The notes under the pieces are model-generated. The model worked only from the letters and a program-made list of their open reading frames with translations. It had not been told where the DNA came from and did no database searches. The translations under genes and the position numbers were made by a program. This document shows positions 1 through 6,473 of a stretch of 11,466 nucleotides of DNA, piece by piece. Source of the stretch: Deltaproteobacteria bacterium (GTDB lineage Bacteria; Desulfobacterota; Desulfarculia; Adiutricales; Adiutricaceae); the NCBI GenBank assembly GCA_031278795.1, contig JAITJT010000174.1, positions 1 to 11,466 of the forward strand, in the 5' to 3' direction. Within the stretch, counting starts at the first letter, position 1, and every line of letters starts with the position of its first letter.

Positions 1-1
1 A

Positions 2-349
2 GGCGCCACCTTCGCGGGATTCGCCGGAACCATCTACTCCGCCAGGATGGGAACCATATCGCCTGAGTCCTTCTCCTTTGGCGAATCGGTAATCCTCTTC
101 ACCATAGTCATCCTGGGCGGCTCCGGGTCCCAGAGGGGTGTAATATTGGGGTCCTTCCTGGTGATGGGGCTTCCGGAGATATTTAGGGGTTTCCAGAACT
201 TCAGGCTTCTTATCTTTGGCGCGGCCCTGGTGGGCATGATGATCTTTAGGCCCCAGGGCCTCATTCCCCCCAAAGGCGCCACCTACGTGCTTCCTGAACC
301 TTGGGCCAATATCAAGGGCCAGAACGGCGAAAAGCTAAAAGAGCCTTAA
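2..349 (+). CDS. livM: LivM-family ABC transporter permease, C-terminal part (5' cut by window)
   Basis: The last 115 residues of an inner-membrane permease of the LivM type, which together with LivH forms the channel of a branched-chain amino-acid-type ABC importer. The frame is open from base 2 and ends at a TAA. Visible family features are the GFAGTIY segment, the conserved stretch containing SFGESV and then GGSGSQRG, two hydrophobic segments (about residues 42-66 and 80-96 of the fragment), and the typical ending FRPQGL shortly before the C-terminus. The N-terminal membrane helices lie outside the window. livG and livF follow on the same strand, which supports the assignment. The substrate cannot be read from this fragment: relatives import Leu/Ile/Val, but also urea, amides or aromatic compounds. 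The family is certain and the exact symbol is likely. Confidence 0.93.
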   Translation, partial: GATFAGFAGTIYSARMGTISPESFSFGESVILFTIVILGGSGSQRGVILGSFLVMGLPEIFRGFQNFRLLIFGAALVGMMIFRPQGLIPPKGATYVLPEPWANIKGQNGEKLKEP

Positions 350-369
350 GGCCTAAAACCCCTTGAAGC

Positions 370-398
370 CTCTAAGGGGCCCTAAGGGCCCCTTAGAG
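370..398 (+). other. Perfect 13-bp inverted repeat (hairpin) after livM
   Basis: Two perfectly complementary 13-base arms (370-382 and 386-398, GC-rich, core AAGGGGCCC/GGGCCCCTT) flank a TAA loop, 20 bases after the livM stop. There is no T-run after it on either strand, so it is not a standard intrinsic terminator. It could reduce read-through into livG, or stabilise the 3' end of the upstream message and so set different levels for the permease and ATPase genes. That role is inferred. Confidence 0.6.
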
Positions 399-422
399 AA
401 GAGAAGCTATATAAAATTTAGA

Positions 423-451
423 TTTATACAAGACGCTAAAGACGCTATATA
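423..451 (+). promoter_or_regulatory. Possible sigma-70-type promoter before livG
   Basis: TTTATA (423-428), a 17-base spacer and TATATA (446-451) resemble -35 and -10 boxes (4/6 and 5/6 matches). It lies in the unusually long livM-livG gap, downstream of the hairpin, so it could give livG-livF-regulator their own start. The boxes lie inside a low-complexity AT-rich repeat, where chance matches are common, so this is weak. Confidence 0.25.
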
Positions 452-492
452 CACTAAAGATACTAAAGACATTACAGACATTGTAGACAAGA
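430..492. repeat. Degenerate 9-bp tandem repeat, about 7 units
   Basis: Seven consecutive 9-base units: AAGACGCTA twice exactly (430-438, 439-447), then TATACACTA, AAGATACTA, AAGACATTA, CAGACATTG and TAGACAAGA. The consensus is about AAGACACTA. It is intergenic, between livM and livG, and decays toward livG. A 101-codon open frame starting at a TTG at 363 crosses it, but runs deep into livG in another frame and is not believed to be a gene. Confidence 0.75.
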
Positions 493-543
493 TAAGAGAG
501 GCTAAAAATAGACTCTCACACACAGATACCTTATGGATGGTTT

Positions 544-1320
544 ATGCTTTTACTGTGGTTGAACAACGTCACCAAGACCTTTGGGGGCTTAGTGGCCGTG
601 GCCGGCTTTTCGGCCGGGGTGGAGCGCGGCGAGGTTGTGGGTCTTATCGGCCCCAACGGGGCCGGTAAGACGACGGTGTTCAACCTCATAACCGGCTCCA
701 TCAAGCCGGACGCGGGTTTTGTCTTCTTCTCCGGAAGGAGCCTCAAGGGCTTAAGGCCCAACCGCATAGTGAAGCTGGGAATAGCTAGAACCTTCCAGAC
801 CATCAGGCTCTTTCCCCACCTCTCGGTCTTGGAGAACGTGCTCTCCGGCTGCCACTGCCGTATGACCCATGGGCTGTGGTCGGCGCTCTTGCGGCTTCCC
901 GGGCAAAAGCGCGAGGAGAGGTTGGTTCTAAGAGGGGCCATGGAGGAATTGGATTTCGTGGGGCTTTCCAGCAAGTGGAATCTACCCGCCGGGGGTCTCT
1001 CCTACGGCGACCAGAGGCGCCTGGAGATAGCCAGGGCCCTGGCCACCGAGCCCAAGCTGGTGATCCTGGATGAGCCGGCCGGCGGCATGAACGAGCAGGA
1101 GACCACGGCGCTCACCGGCCTCATTGATAAGATCCGCAAACGTGATATAACCATAATGCTAATTGAGCATGACATGGGTTTCGTCATGAGGGTCTGCGAC
1201 AGGATTTTCGTGATGGAGAATGGCGTGAAGATATCCGAGGGCACCCCGGAGGAGGTGAGGAGGGATCCCAAGGTCATAGAGGCTTATCTGGGCCCGGACG
1301 AGGACGAGGGATATGCTTGA
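544..1320 (+). CDS. livG: ABC transporter ATP-binding protein LivG
   Basis: A cytoplasmic ATPase subunit that pairs with LivF to power the LivH/LivM permease. At 258 residues it is the usual length. Visible motifs are Walker A GPNGAGKT (36-43), Q-loop Gln85 in RTFQTIRLF, the signature LSYGDQRRLEIARAL (152-166), Walker B VILDEP (173-178) and the H-loop His209 in LIEHDM. The GGMN after Walker B and the EAYLG near the C-terminus are typical of LivG. The ATG at 544 is the first reasonable start; only a weak GGATGG lies upstream, at short spacing, and a TTG at 559 would also fit the family N-terminus (LNNVTKTFGG). The 3' end overlaps livF by 8 bases, indicating translational coupling. Confidence 0.95.
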   Translation: MLLLWLNNVTKTFGGLVAVAGFSAGVERGEVVGLIGPNGAGKTTVFNLITGSIKPDAGFVFFSGRSLKGLRPNRIVKLGIARTFQTIRLFPHLSVLENVLSGCHCRMTHGLWSALLRLPGQKREERLVLRGAMEELDFVGLSSKWNLPAGGLSYGDQRRLEIARALATEPKLVILDEPAGGMNEQETTALTGLIDKIRKRDITIMLIEHDMGFVMRVCDRIFVMENGVKISEGTPEEVRRDPKVIEAYLGPDEDEGYA

Positions 1321-2014
1321 ACTAAGTAACCTCTGCGTAAGCTATGGCGGCATAAAGGCCCTCCACGGTATATCCTTGAAGGTGGAGGAGGGGGAGCTGG
1401 TGACTATCTTAGGCGCCAACGGCGCCGGTAAGTCCACCACCCTCATGGCCATTAGTGGGCTCGTTCCACTCGCGGAAGGTGAGATCCTCTTCAAGGGGGA
1501 AAAACTCCACAAACTAAAGAGCCACGAGGTGGTCAAACGCGGCATTACCCAGGCCCCGGAAGGAAGAAGGATATTCGGGCCCATGACGGTGGAGGAGAAC
1601 TTAAGGCTTGGCGCCTTCACTAGAGACAGCTTTCCCCAAAATCTCTTGAAATGGGTCTACGAGCTCTTTCCCCGCTTAGAGGAGAGAAAGGGCCAGATGG
1701 CCGGAACACTCTCCGGAGGCGAGCAGCAGATGCTCGCAATCGGTAGGGCCTTAATGGCCGAGCCCAAGCTACTTCTACTAGATGAGCCCAGCCTAGGGCT
1801 GGCCCCGCTACTGGTTAAATCCATATTTAAGACCATCAAGAGCATAAACCTCTCCGGGGTCACGGTCATCTTAGTGGAGCAAAACGCCAGGGCCGCCCTA
1901 AGACTGGCCAGCCGCGGCTACGTCCTGGACGTGGGACATCTGGTCCTGGAGGACACATCCGAGAACCTCCTCATGAATCCCCAGGTCAAGGACGCCTATC
2001 TGGGAACGGCTTAA
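1313..2014 (+). CDS. livF: ABC transporter ATP-binding protein LivF
   Basis: The second cytoplasmic ATPase of the LivFGHM-type importer, 233 residues, the usual length. Walker A GANGAGKS (34-41), Gln80, the family stretch PEGRRIFGPMTVEENL (82-97), signature LSGGEQQMLAIGRAL (133-147), and Walker B LLLLDEP (153-159) followed by SLGLAP are all intact. The H-loop position reads VEQN (188-191) with Gln in place of His, which is normal for LivF and separates it from LivG. The protein ends in DAYLGTA, as the family does. The start ATG overlaps the end of livG, which supports this start. The substrate of the transporter remains unknown because neither a binding protein nor LivH is in the window. Confidence 0.95.
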   Translation: MLELSNLCVSYGGIKALHGISLKVEEGELVTILGANGAGKSTTLMAISGLVPLAEGEILFKGEKLHKLKSHEVVKRGITQAPEGRRIFGPMTVEENLRLGAFTRDSFPQNLLKWVYELFPRLEERKGQMAGTLSGGEQQMLAIGRALMAEPKLLLLDEPSLGLAPLLVKSIFKTIKSINLSGVTVILVEQNARAALRLASRGYVLDVGHLVLEDTSENLLMNPQVKDAYLGTA

Positions 2015-2079
2015 GATGCTTGCGTCCAGCTTTGGTCGCGCGTCCAAGGCCCCAAAAGTCCACACCTCCCCCCAAAACT

Positions 2080-3504
2080 ATGGCAGACAAAATCCTTATA
2101 GTTGAAGACGACCCTCAGCACCTCTTCATGCTCACGACCCTTGTGCGCGACTGGGGATATCTGTCCCAGGCGGCCAAGAGCGGCGAGGAGGCGGTGGAGC
2201 TCACCTCAAACAACGACTACTCCCTCATCCTCATGGACGTAAGGCTAGGTGACGAGCTCTCGGGCCTCTCGGCTATGAATAAGATAAAGGAAGGTGGCCG
2301 CAACCAGAAAACCCCGGTCATCATCATGACCGCCCTCATGAACTACCCTGACGCGGTCAAGGCCATCAAGGACGGGGCCTCGGACTATCTCACCAAACCC
2401 CTGGACTTCCAGGCCCTCCGCCGGGCCATGGAGAGCGCCCTTAAGGATAGCGCCCAAAAGGATAACTCCCTCTCTAAAGGAGAGCTCCCCAAAGAGAGGG
2501 GCCCCGCGGCCCCTAGGGCCGCGAAGCCCCCCCAGAAGGATGACTTCTTCTATCCAGGCGAGAGCGCCTCCTTCCAAAACGTCATGAACTACATTGAGCT
2601 AGCCGCCCCCACGGACGCGGTGGTGCTCATAACAGGTGAGAGCGGGGTGGGGAAAGAGGTCATCGCCCGTCTCATTCAAGAGAAGAGCCCCAGACGCGAC
2701 AAGCCCTTCATCACCATCAACTGCGCGGCCCTCTCAGACACCCTAGTGGAGTCCGAGCTCTTTGGGCACCGTAAAGGGGCCTTCACCGGGGCCGACACCA
2801 AGCGGGTGGGTAGAATCAAGGCCGGAGACGGCGGCACGGTCTTCCTAGACGAGATAGCCGAGACCAACCCCAACTTCCAGGCCAAGCTCCTAAGGCTCAT
2901 CCAGGAGCATGAGATCCAACCCTTGGGATCCGATGAATCCGAGAAGGTGGACGTGCGCTTCATAGTGGCCACCAACCGTGAAATCAAAAAGGAGGTGGAG
3001 GCCGGCCGCTTCCGGGAGGATCTCTACTACCGCCTGGAAGTGATAACCATCCACGTGCCTCCCCTAAGGGAGCGCAGGGAAGACATCCTTCCCCTGGCCA
3101 GGTTCTTCATAGACAAGTTCGCAAGAGAACACAGGAAGAGCGAGATAAGGGGCCTAAGCCTCAAGGCCGAGGAGGCCATACTCAAGTACCCCTGGCCGGG
3201 AAACATCAGAGAACTTCAAAACGCCATGGAGAGGGCGGTCTTACTCACCACCCAGGACGTGATAGGGGAAAAGTTCATGCCCGTCTCATCCGAGGAGACC
3301 AAGCCCCCGGTCGCCTCCACTGAGCTTCCCTTGAATCTTGAGGAACTGGAATGCCTGGCGGTGGAGAAGGCCTTGAAGAAGGCCAAGTGGAATAAAACCG
3401 ATGCCGCTAAGTTTTTGGGCGTTACCAGAAAGACCCTGGCAGCCAAGATAAAAAACTACAATATCGTGGAGACAGTGGATAACATTGACAAGGACGACGA
3501 CTAG
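2080..3504 (+). CDS. Sigma-54-dependent response regulator (NtrC family)
   Basis: A two-component transcription activator of 474 residues with the standard NtrC layout. The receiver domain (about 4-118) has acidic pocket E9/D10/D11, phosphoacceptor Asp53, Thr84 and Lys106. A Lys/Pro/Ala-rich linker (about 120-155) follows. The AAA+ domain (about 157-400) has Walker A GESGVGKE (186-193), the sigma-54 contact loop GAFTGA (233-238), Walker B TVFLDE (253-258), FREDLYYRL (311-319) and WPGNIREL (372-379). A Fis-type helix-turn-helix lies at about 427-462 (KTDAAKFLGVTRKTL). All key residues are present, so it should be active. The frame opens 20 codons earlier at a TTG (2020), but that extension is Pro/Arg-rich and unlike the family, so the ATG of MADKILIVEDD was chosen; no strong Shine-Dalgarno is visible. 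It lies 65 bases after livF and is probably co-transcribed. No partner histidine kinase is in the window. Targets are unknown. Confidence 0.93.
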   Translation: MADKILIVEDDPQHLFMLTTLVRDWGYLSQAAKSGEEAVELTSNNDYSLILMDVRLGDELSGLSAMNKIKEGGRNQKTPVIIMTALMNYPDAVKAIKDGASDYLTKPLDFQALRRAMESALKDSAQKDNSLSKGELPKERGPAAPRAAKPPQKDDFFYPGESASFQNVMNYIELAAPTDAVVLITGESGVGKEVIARLIQEKSPRRDKPFITINCAALSDTLVESELFGHRKGAFTGADTKRVGRIKAGDGGTVFLDEIAETNPNFQAKLLRLIQEHEIQPLGSDESEKVDVRFIVATNREIKKEVEAGRFREDLYYRLEVITIHVPPLRERREDILPLARFFIDKFAREHRKSEIRGLSLKAEEAILKYPWPGNIRELQNAMERAVLLTTQDVIGEKFMPVSSEETKPPVASTELPLNLEELECLAVEKALKKAKWNKTDAAKFLGVTRKTLAAKIKNYNIVETVDNIDKDDD

Positions 3505-3583
3505 CGCTTAAAGTCCGCGTCTATTCCCTTCATTAATATCGAAAAAAATAATAAGCGGCATCCCTTAACAGGGAGCAATTTGC

Positions 3584-3617
3584 AATCGCCAAGGCCATGC
3601 TTTGGCGATTTTCTTTT
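3584..3617 (+). terminator. Intrinsic terminator after the response regulator
   Basis: A 9-bp perfect stem AATCGCCAA (3584-3592) / TTGGCGATT (3602-3610) with a 9-base loop is followed by a T-rich run (TTCTTTTT, 3611-3617 and the stem end). It lies 80 bases after the regulator stop codon and closes the + strand unit. Confidence 0.85.
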
Positions 3618-3762
3618 TCGTGTAACATACGAGTAAATCGAGCTTTGGACTAGTGCTGATAAGGTAAGGCGCGGGAAATGTTTTTGAGTGTTGATGTTTA
3701 AAATTAAAGATGGAAATGATTTTGCTAGGATGCTTAAATTGTGAAAATAAGGAATAATGATT

Positions 3763-3798
3763 AGAAAGCTTGGAAAGCTTGAACAGCTTGGAAAGATT
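3763..3798. repeat. Short 9-bp tandem repeat, 4 units
   Basis: Four adjacent 9-base units AGAAAGCTT, GGAAAGCTT, GAACAGCTT and GGAAAGATT, with consensus GGAAAGCTT. It is intergenic. The unit sequence is unrelated to the 9-bp repeat at 430-492, although the period is the same. Confidence 0.65.
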
Positions 3799-3927
3799 GT
3801 GTTTGAGGGATATTAAGCTTGTGATTGAGGGAGGAATATTAAAAAATAAATAATACTTTGTCTTGAAATAATTAGAAGAAACGCGTTAATGTTTGCATGA
3901 AAGATAAAAAGAAACAAAAAGAAAAAA

Positions 3928-4020
3928 AAACACTAAAAACAAATAATTAATAAACGTTAAAAGGTGAAAGATGAAAGATGTAACAAAGAAAGAAACACTA
4001 AAAATAATTAAATAAACGAA
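3928..4020. repeat. Imperfect direct repeat pair in A-rich DNA
   Basis: Two copies of a roughly 30-base A-rich segment: 3928-3958 (begins AAACACTAAAAA, ends AATAAACG plus two bases) and 3993-4020 (begins AAACACTAAAAA, ends AAATAAACGAA). They share both ends and differ by a short indel in the middle. Low complexity raises the chance of coincidence, but the shared AAACACTAAAAA and ATAAACG in the same order suggest local duplication. Confidence 0.5.
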
Positions 4021-4129
4021 AAAAACAATCAAAGAAAAGCAAAGATAAAAGCCATAAAATAAACAATTAAACATGCGTTGAAACAAACAATGTTGTAAAT
4101 ATAAAACAACTAAAGCCGCACAATAGCAA

Positions 4130-4174
4130 AGAAAAAAGTTCTGATAAGCGTAAATTTAACGCTTATCAGAACTT
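4130..4174 (-). terminator. Strong intrinsic terminator of the SUMF1-protein gene
   Basis: A perfect 16-bp stem (4136-4151 and 4159-4174) with a 7-base loop AAATTTA. Read on the minus strand, the stem is followed by a T-run (TTTTTTC, the complement of 4131-4137). It lies 44 bases past the stop codon of the minus-strand SUMF1 gene. On the + strand no T-run follows, so it acts mainly for the minus unit. Confidence 0.88.
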
Positions 4175-4218
4175 GTAATGGGTACGCAAATCTTAAAATA
4201 TAAGGATTTGGAAACGCT

Positions 4219-5274
4219 CTATTCTTCCTCATCCTTTTTTATGCTGAAGCGGCTTTTGGCGTCAAAGGCGCTTTTAATCTTGGAGAACTTCTCAACGGAG
4301 GGGTTATCCGGATCAGTTGCTTTCTCTTCAGATTTAGTGGGATCCGCGGCTTTGGGGTCAAATTTCTTGGAAGAAGGTGAGCTACCACCAGAATCCTTCT
4401 TTTTAATAATTTTATCCGAGGAGTCGTTGTTTTGGGTTGTAGGCTTTTTGGCGATGTCAGGTGGAGCTACGCTAGACGGGGCTTTATCCGGCAAATTACC
4501 TCTGTCGGTGAAGGCCAGGCGGAAGCCAATGTTCTCGTCGACCTCGCCGTTATCTAGAAAGAATCTATAAGATGAGCGCGTGCGCTCCGGGGAGTTGTAC
4601 CAGGCGCCGCCCCTCACCACTCGGGAGCCAAAGATATCGTCCTTGGGGCCCTTGGGGTCCACTTCCGGGCTCCACTGGTAGTACTCGATTTCATAGTAGT
4701 CGGACACCACTTCCTTCACGTTTCCGTGGACGTCATAAATGCCCCAGGCGTTAGGTTTTCTGGTCCCGATCTTTTTGGTGCTGTCGGTGTTGATGCTGAC
4801 CCAGTCGTATTCCCCTATGTCACTGGCGTTTTTACCGAAATGCCAGGGAGTGGTGGAGCCGGCCCTCGCGGCGTATTCCCACTCGGCCTCGGTGGGAAGG
4901 CGGTACATGTCCGTTCCCTCCCTCTCATTTAGTTTTTTTATGAACTCCAGGATCTGGTCTATGGTGATATTTTCCACAGGCAGATCGGTACCCTTGTTCA
5001 GGCTGGGATTATCGCCCATGACAGTCGTCCACTGGGCCTGGGAAACCTCGAAGGCGCCCAGGTAGAAGTCTTTGGTGAGAGTTACCTTGTGGAGAGGTTC
5101 CTCGTCATCCTCCGGGGCCATGAACTGTTTTGGATCGTTTCCCATCAAGAAGGTACCGGCCTTAATCTTGACAAATTCCATTCCCAGAGAGTTTTTGTAA
5201 TCCGCCGCGAAAGTTGGTAGGGCGAATATGGCTATCAGGAAAAGGGAGATGACCAAAGACTTGAAAACTCTCAT
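4219..5274 (-). CDS. Secreted SUMF1/FGE-fold protein without catalytic cysteines
   Basis: A 351-residue exported protein. Residues 1-24 form a signal peptide (MRVFK, hydrophobic core, cleavage near TFAA). Residues about 29-256 are a formylglycine-generating-enzyme/SUMF1 domain: GMEFVKIKAGTFLMG (31-45), FEVSQAQW (75-82), RLPTEAEWEYAARAG (125-139), GIYDVHGNVKEVV (178-190), RVVRGGAWYN (218-227) and IGFRLAF (249-255). The whole protein contains no Cys, so it cannot do the cysteine- and copper-dependent oxidation of true FGE. The usual GNVWEW motif reads GNVKEV. Residues about 257-351 are a Lys/Asp/Ser/Pro-rich, probably disordered tail. The start is supported by a Shine-Dalgarno GAGGAA 8 bases upstream. 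It is a single-gene unit with its own likely promoter and terminator. The SUMF1 fold is also used by non-enzymatic binding proteins, such as the formylglycine-like C-type-lectin variants; the role here is unknown. Confidence 0.9.
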   Translation of the reverse strand: MRVFKSLVISLFLIAIFALPTFAADYKNSLGMEFVKIKAGTFLMGNDPKQFMAPEDDEEPLHKVTLTKDFYLGAFEVSQAQWTTVMGDNPSLNKGTDLPVENITIDQILEFIKKLNEREGTDMYRLPTEAEWEYAARAGSTTPWHFGKNASDIGEYDWVSINTDSTKKIGTRKPNAWGIYDVHGNVKEVVSDYYEIEYYQWSPEVDPKGPKDDIFGSRVVRGGAWYNSPERTRSSYRFFLDNGEVDENIGFRLAFTDRGNLPDKAPSSVAPPDIAKKPTTQNNDSSDKIIKKKDSGGSSPSSKKFDPKAADPTKSEEKATDPDNPSVEKFSKIKSAFDAKSRFSIKKDEEE

Positions 5275-5401
5275 TTTGTTTTCCTCACGCTGGATAAAAA
5301 TGCATTAGGGCGGAATCTGGCAAAATTTACCTTAGAGTCGAAATTACCTAGACGCCAGAATAAGACAAGAAAAAAAATGCAGCCTTTACGACTGTGACGT
5401 T

Positions 5402-5429
5402 AAGATAGGGTGAAATTAGAATTTGTCAA
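5402..5429 (-). promoter_or_regulatory. Likely sigma-70 promoter of the SUMF1-protein gene
   Basis: On the minus strand a perfect -35 box TTGACA (5429-5424) is followed after 16 bases by TATCTT (5407-5402, 4/6 match to the -10). Transcription would start near 5395, giving a leader of about 120 bases before the ATG. A separate TATAAT (5454-5449, minus strand) has no good -35 at the right distance. Confidence 0.5.
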
Positions 5430-5769
5430 GAGAGAGTAAGGTGTAGATATTATAGGTGTTTTTATAAGTAATTCGTGATTATTATACTCTAATCTTCCAA
5501 ATTATTTGTCTATTGTTGAATGGATAATTTGGTGGGGGAGAAGAGGTTCTAGGGATAATGATAGTTAAACTTAGGCTTTTATTCAATAGAGAAAAGAATG
5601 GCTTTTTGGGCTTATAAGAGCCTATAAAAAGAATTTTTACTAGATGTTGTAGTGCGTTTTTTTTAAAGATGGCTTCTAAGCTTTTTTCCTTGATTCAACT
5701 CGCCCACCTGCATAAGGCTTTTCCGGGTGGGCAAAAGGCTACCCCGGGTAGGGAAAAGGGGCGTAAGGT
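5430..5769. other. AT-rich gap between the two secreted-protein genes
   Basis: No open frame with coding character was seen in this 340-base stretch. It is AT-rich except for a GC-rich patch at about 5700-5760, just past the stop codon of the small secreted-protein gene. That patch has a 7-bp inverted repeat GCCCACC (5702-5708) / GGTGGGC (5726-5732) without a following T-run, so a terminator for the upstream gene is not convincingly visible. Confidence 0.6.
5714..5755. repeat. Two tandem 21-bp imperfect repeats
   Basis: 5714-5734 and 5735-5755 are adjacent 21-base copies with 16 identical positions. Both read AAGGCT, then a CCGGGT core, then GG and AA. The GC-rich core stands out in AT-rich surroundings. 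It lies directly after the small secreted-protein gene, counted in its direction of transcription. Confidence 0.55.
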
Positions 5770-6417
5770 TTACTCAAGGGCTAGGCTCTCAAAAAAAGGC
5801 TCACAGACATTGGCCCGGTAATGGTCAAAGAGGTTCTTGGCGTTGGAGGCGTTGAAATCAGCGCAGCCAAGATCGATTAGGTAGTCTCCGTAGAGGACCA
5901 GCCTGATTAGCTGGTGGAAATAGTGATATTTGGAGGATACCCGAGGCGAGGTGGTCTCGCCTTCAAAGGCTGGATAGCCCTTGTAGGAAAATATTCTGCT
6001 CCCCACCAGCTCCATGCCCACGTCTATCTTGGAAAGCGCTTGGAAATAATCCTGGGGGCTATCCCCTTGGCCAATCTCTTCCTGGCTCTTTTTCCACTCC
6101 GGGTAGGCGCTCACTATGGCGCCGATGGAGACCGTGGATATGCTTTGAGAGCCGTTACTCGCCGTATCGCGTCTCACCCAAAAGGGAACCTTGTTGGATT
6201 GGAGGGACTGGTTCTCAAAGCCGGTGGGGATGCTTACCGTAAAATCCACTCCCAGTTTGTCCTCCTCTGGCCTATTGTCGAAATCCCGATAGTGGACATC
6301 TTCCGCTAGAAGCTCGGCTGAGTGGATGAGGTTTAGGAGTAGGAAAAAGATAAGCGTTCTAAGCGCGTTTTTGGCGCTTAGAACGCTTGGGTCTTGGGAT
6401 CTGGGAAAATTTAGCAT
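5770..6417 (-). CDS. Small secreted protein of unknown function
   Basis: A 215-residue protein I do not recognise. Residues 1-38 look like a signal peptide: a basic n-region (K16, R20), hydrophobic core LIFFLLLNLI (22-31) and possible cleavage after HSA (34) or LLA (38). The mature part starts acidic and then has FTVSIPTGF (59-67). It ends with the stretch RLVLYGDYLIDLGCADF (172-188) and NVCEPFFESL (203-212). Two cysteines, C185 and C205, could form a disulphide outside the cytoplasm. The pattern of a 'V-IP-GF' beginning and a final 'yl--l-C---…-F--i--SF'-like end is loosely reminiscent of PsbP/DcrB-type (DUF1795-like) folds, but this is only an impression. A good Shine-Dalgarno GGAGG lies 7 bases before the ATG. 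The gene follows rlmN by 56 bases on the same strand. An unusual strong hairpin lies within codons 10-22 (see separate entry). Confidence 0.85.
   Translation of the reverse strand: MLNFPRSQDPSVLSAKNALRTLIFFLLLNLIHSAELLAEDVHYRDFDNRPEEDKLGVDFTVSIPTGFENQSLQSNKVPFWVRRDTASNGSQSISTVSIGAIVSAYPEWKKSQEEIGQGDSPQDYFQALSKIDVGMELVGSRIFSYKGYPAFEGETTSPRVSSKYHYFHQLIRLVLYGDYLIDLGCADFNASNAKNLFDHYRANVCEPFFESLALE
6344..6388 (-). promoter_or_regulatory. Terminator-like hairpin inside the start of the small secreted-protein gene
   Basis: A perfect 15-bp stem (6388-6374 and 6366-6352 on the minus strand) with loop CAAAAAC begins 29 bases after the A of the start codon. It is followed on the minus strand by ATCTTTTTCC. 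Stem plus T-rich tail is the form of an intrinsic terminator, here inside the signal-peptide coding region (residues about 10-22). It could attenuate transcription or modulate translation. Function is inferred; the structure is directly visible. Confidence 0.55.
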
Positions 6418-6439
6418 GTGTCGCCTCCACCATTTTTTG

Positions 6440-6466
6440 TGAGCTCTCTTGGGAAAAGGGAGCTCA
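6440..6466 (-). other. Hairpin between rlmN and the small secreted-protein gene
   Basis: An 11-bp near-perfect inverted repeat (6440-6450 and 6456-6466, ends TGAGCTC/GAGCTCA, one position non-Watson-Crick) with a 5-base loop, 8 bases after the rlmN stop. Read on the minus strand it is followed by A-rich sequence, not T, so it is not an intrinsic terminator. It may protect or separate the two coding parts of a shared message. Confidence 0.5.
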
Positions 6467-6473
6467 TCGCGGC

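Larger units (their letters stand above)
3619..4129. other. AT-rich gap between convergent units, no gene seen
   Basis: About 510 bases lie between the terminators of the two converging transcription units. The DNA is very AT-rich and strongly strand-biased: from about 3885 the + strand is mostly A with some G and almost no long T stretches. The only long open frame (minus strand, 4086-3886, TTG start) encodes a Phe/Leu/Ser-rich string that simply mirrors the poly-A bias, so I do not call it. Short repeats inside the gap are listed separately. No tRNA or other RNA gene was recognised. Confidence 0.7.

Noticed and set aside
363..668. 101-codon + strand open frame with a TTG start crossing the 9-bp repeat
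   Set aside because: It overlaps livG by 125 bases in another frame, and its repetitive Lys/Asp/Thr part is explained by the tandem repeat. No ribosome binding site.
3886..4086. 66-codon minus-strand frame that looks like a membrane peptide
   Set aside because: Its Phe/Leu/Ser-rich sequence is the direct result of A-rich DNA read on the opposite strand; TTG start, no ribosome binding site, and it lies between two terminators.
4136..6388. The two long hairpins (4136-4174 and 6352-6388) as members of one repeat family
   Set aside because: They share only short pieces such as TTCT and AAGCG; arms and loops differ, so common origin is not supported.
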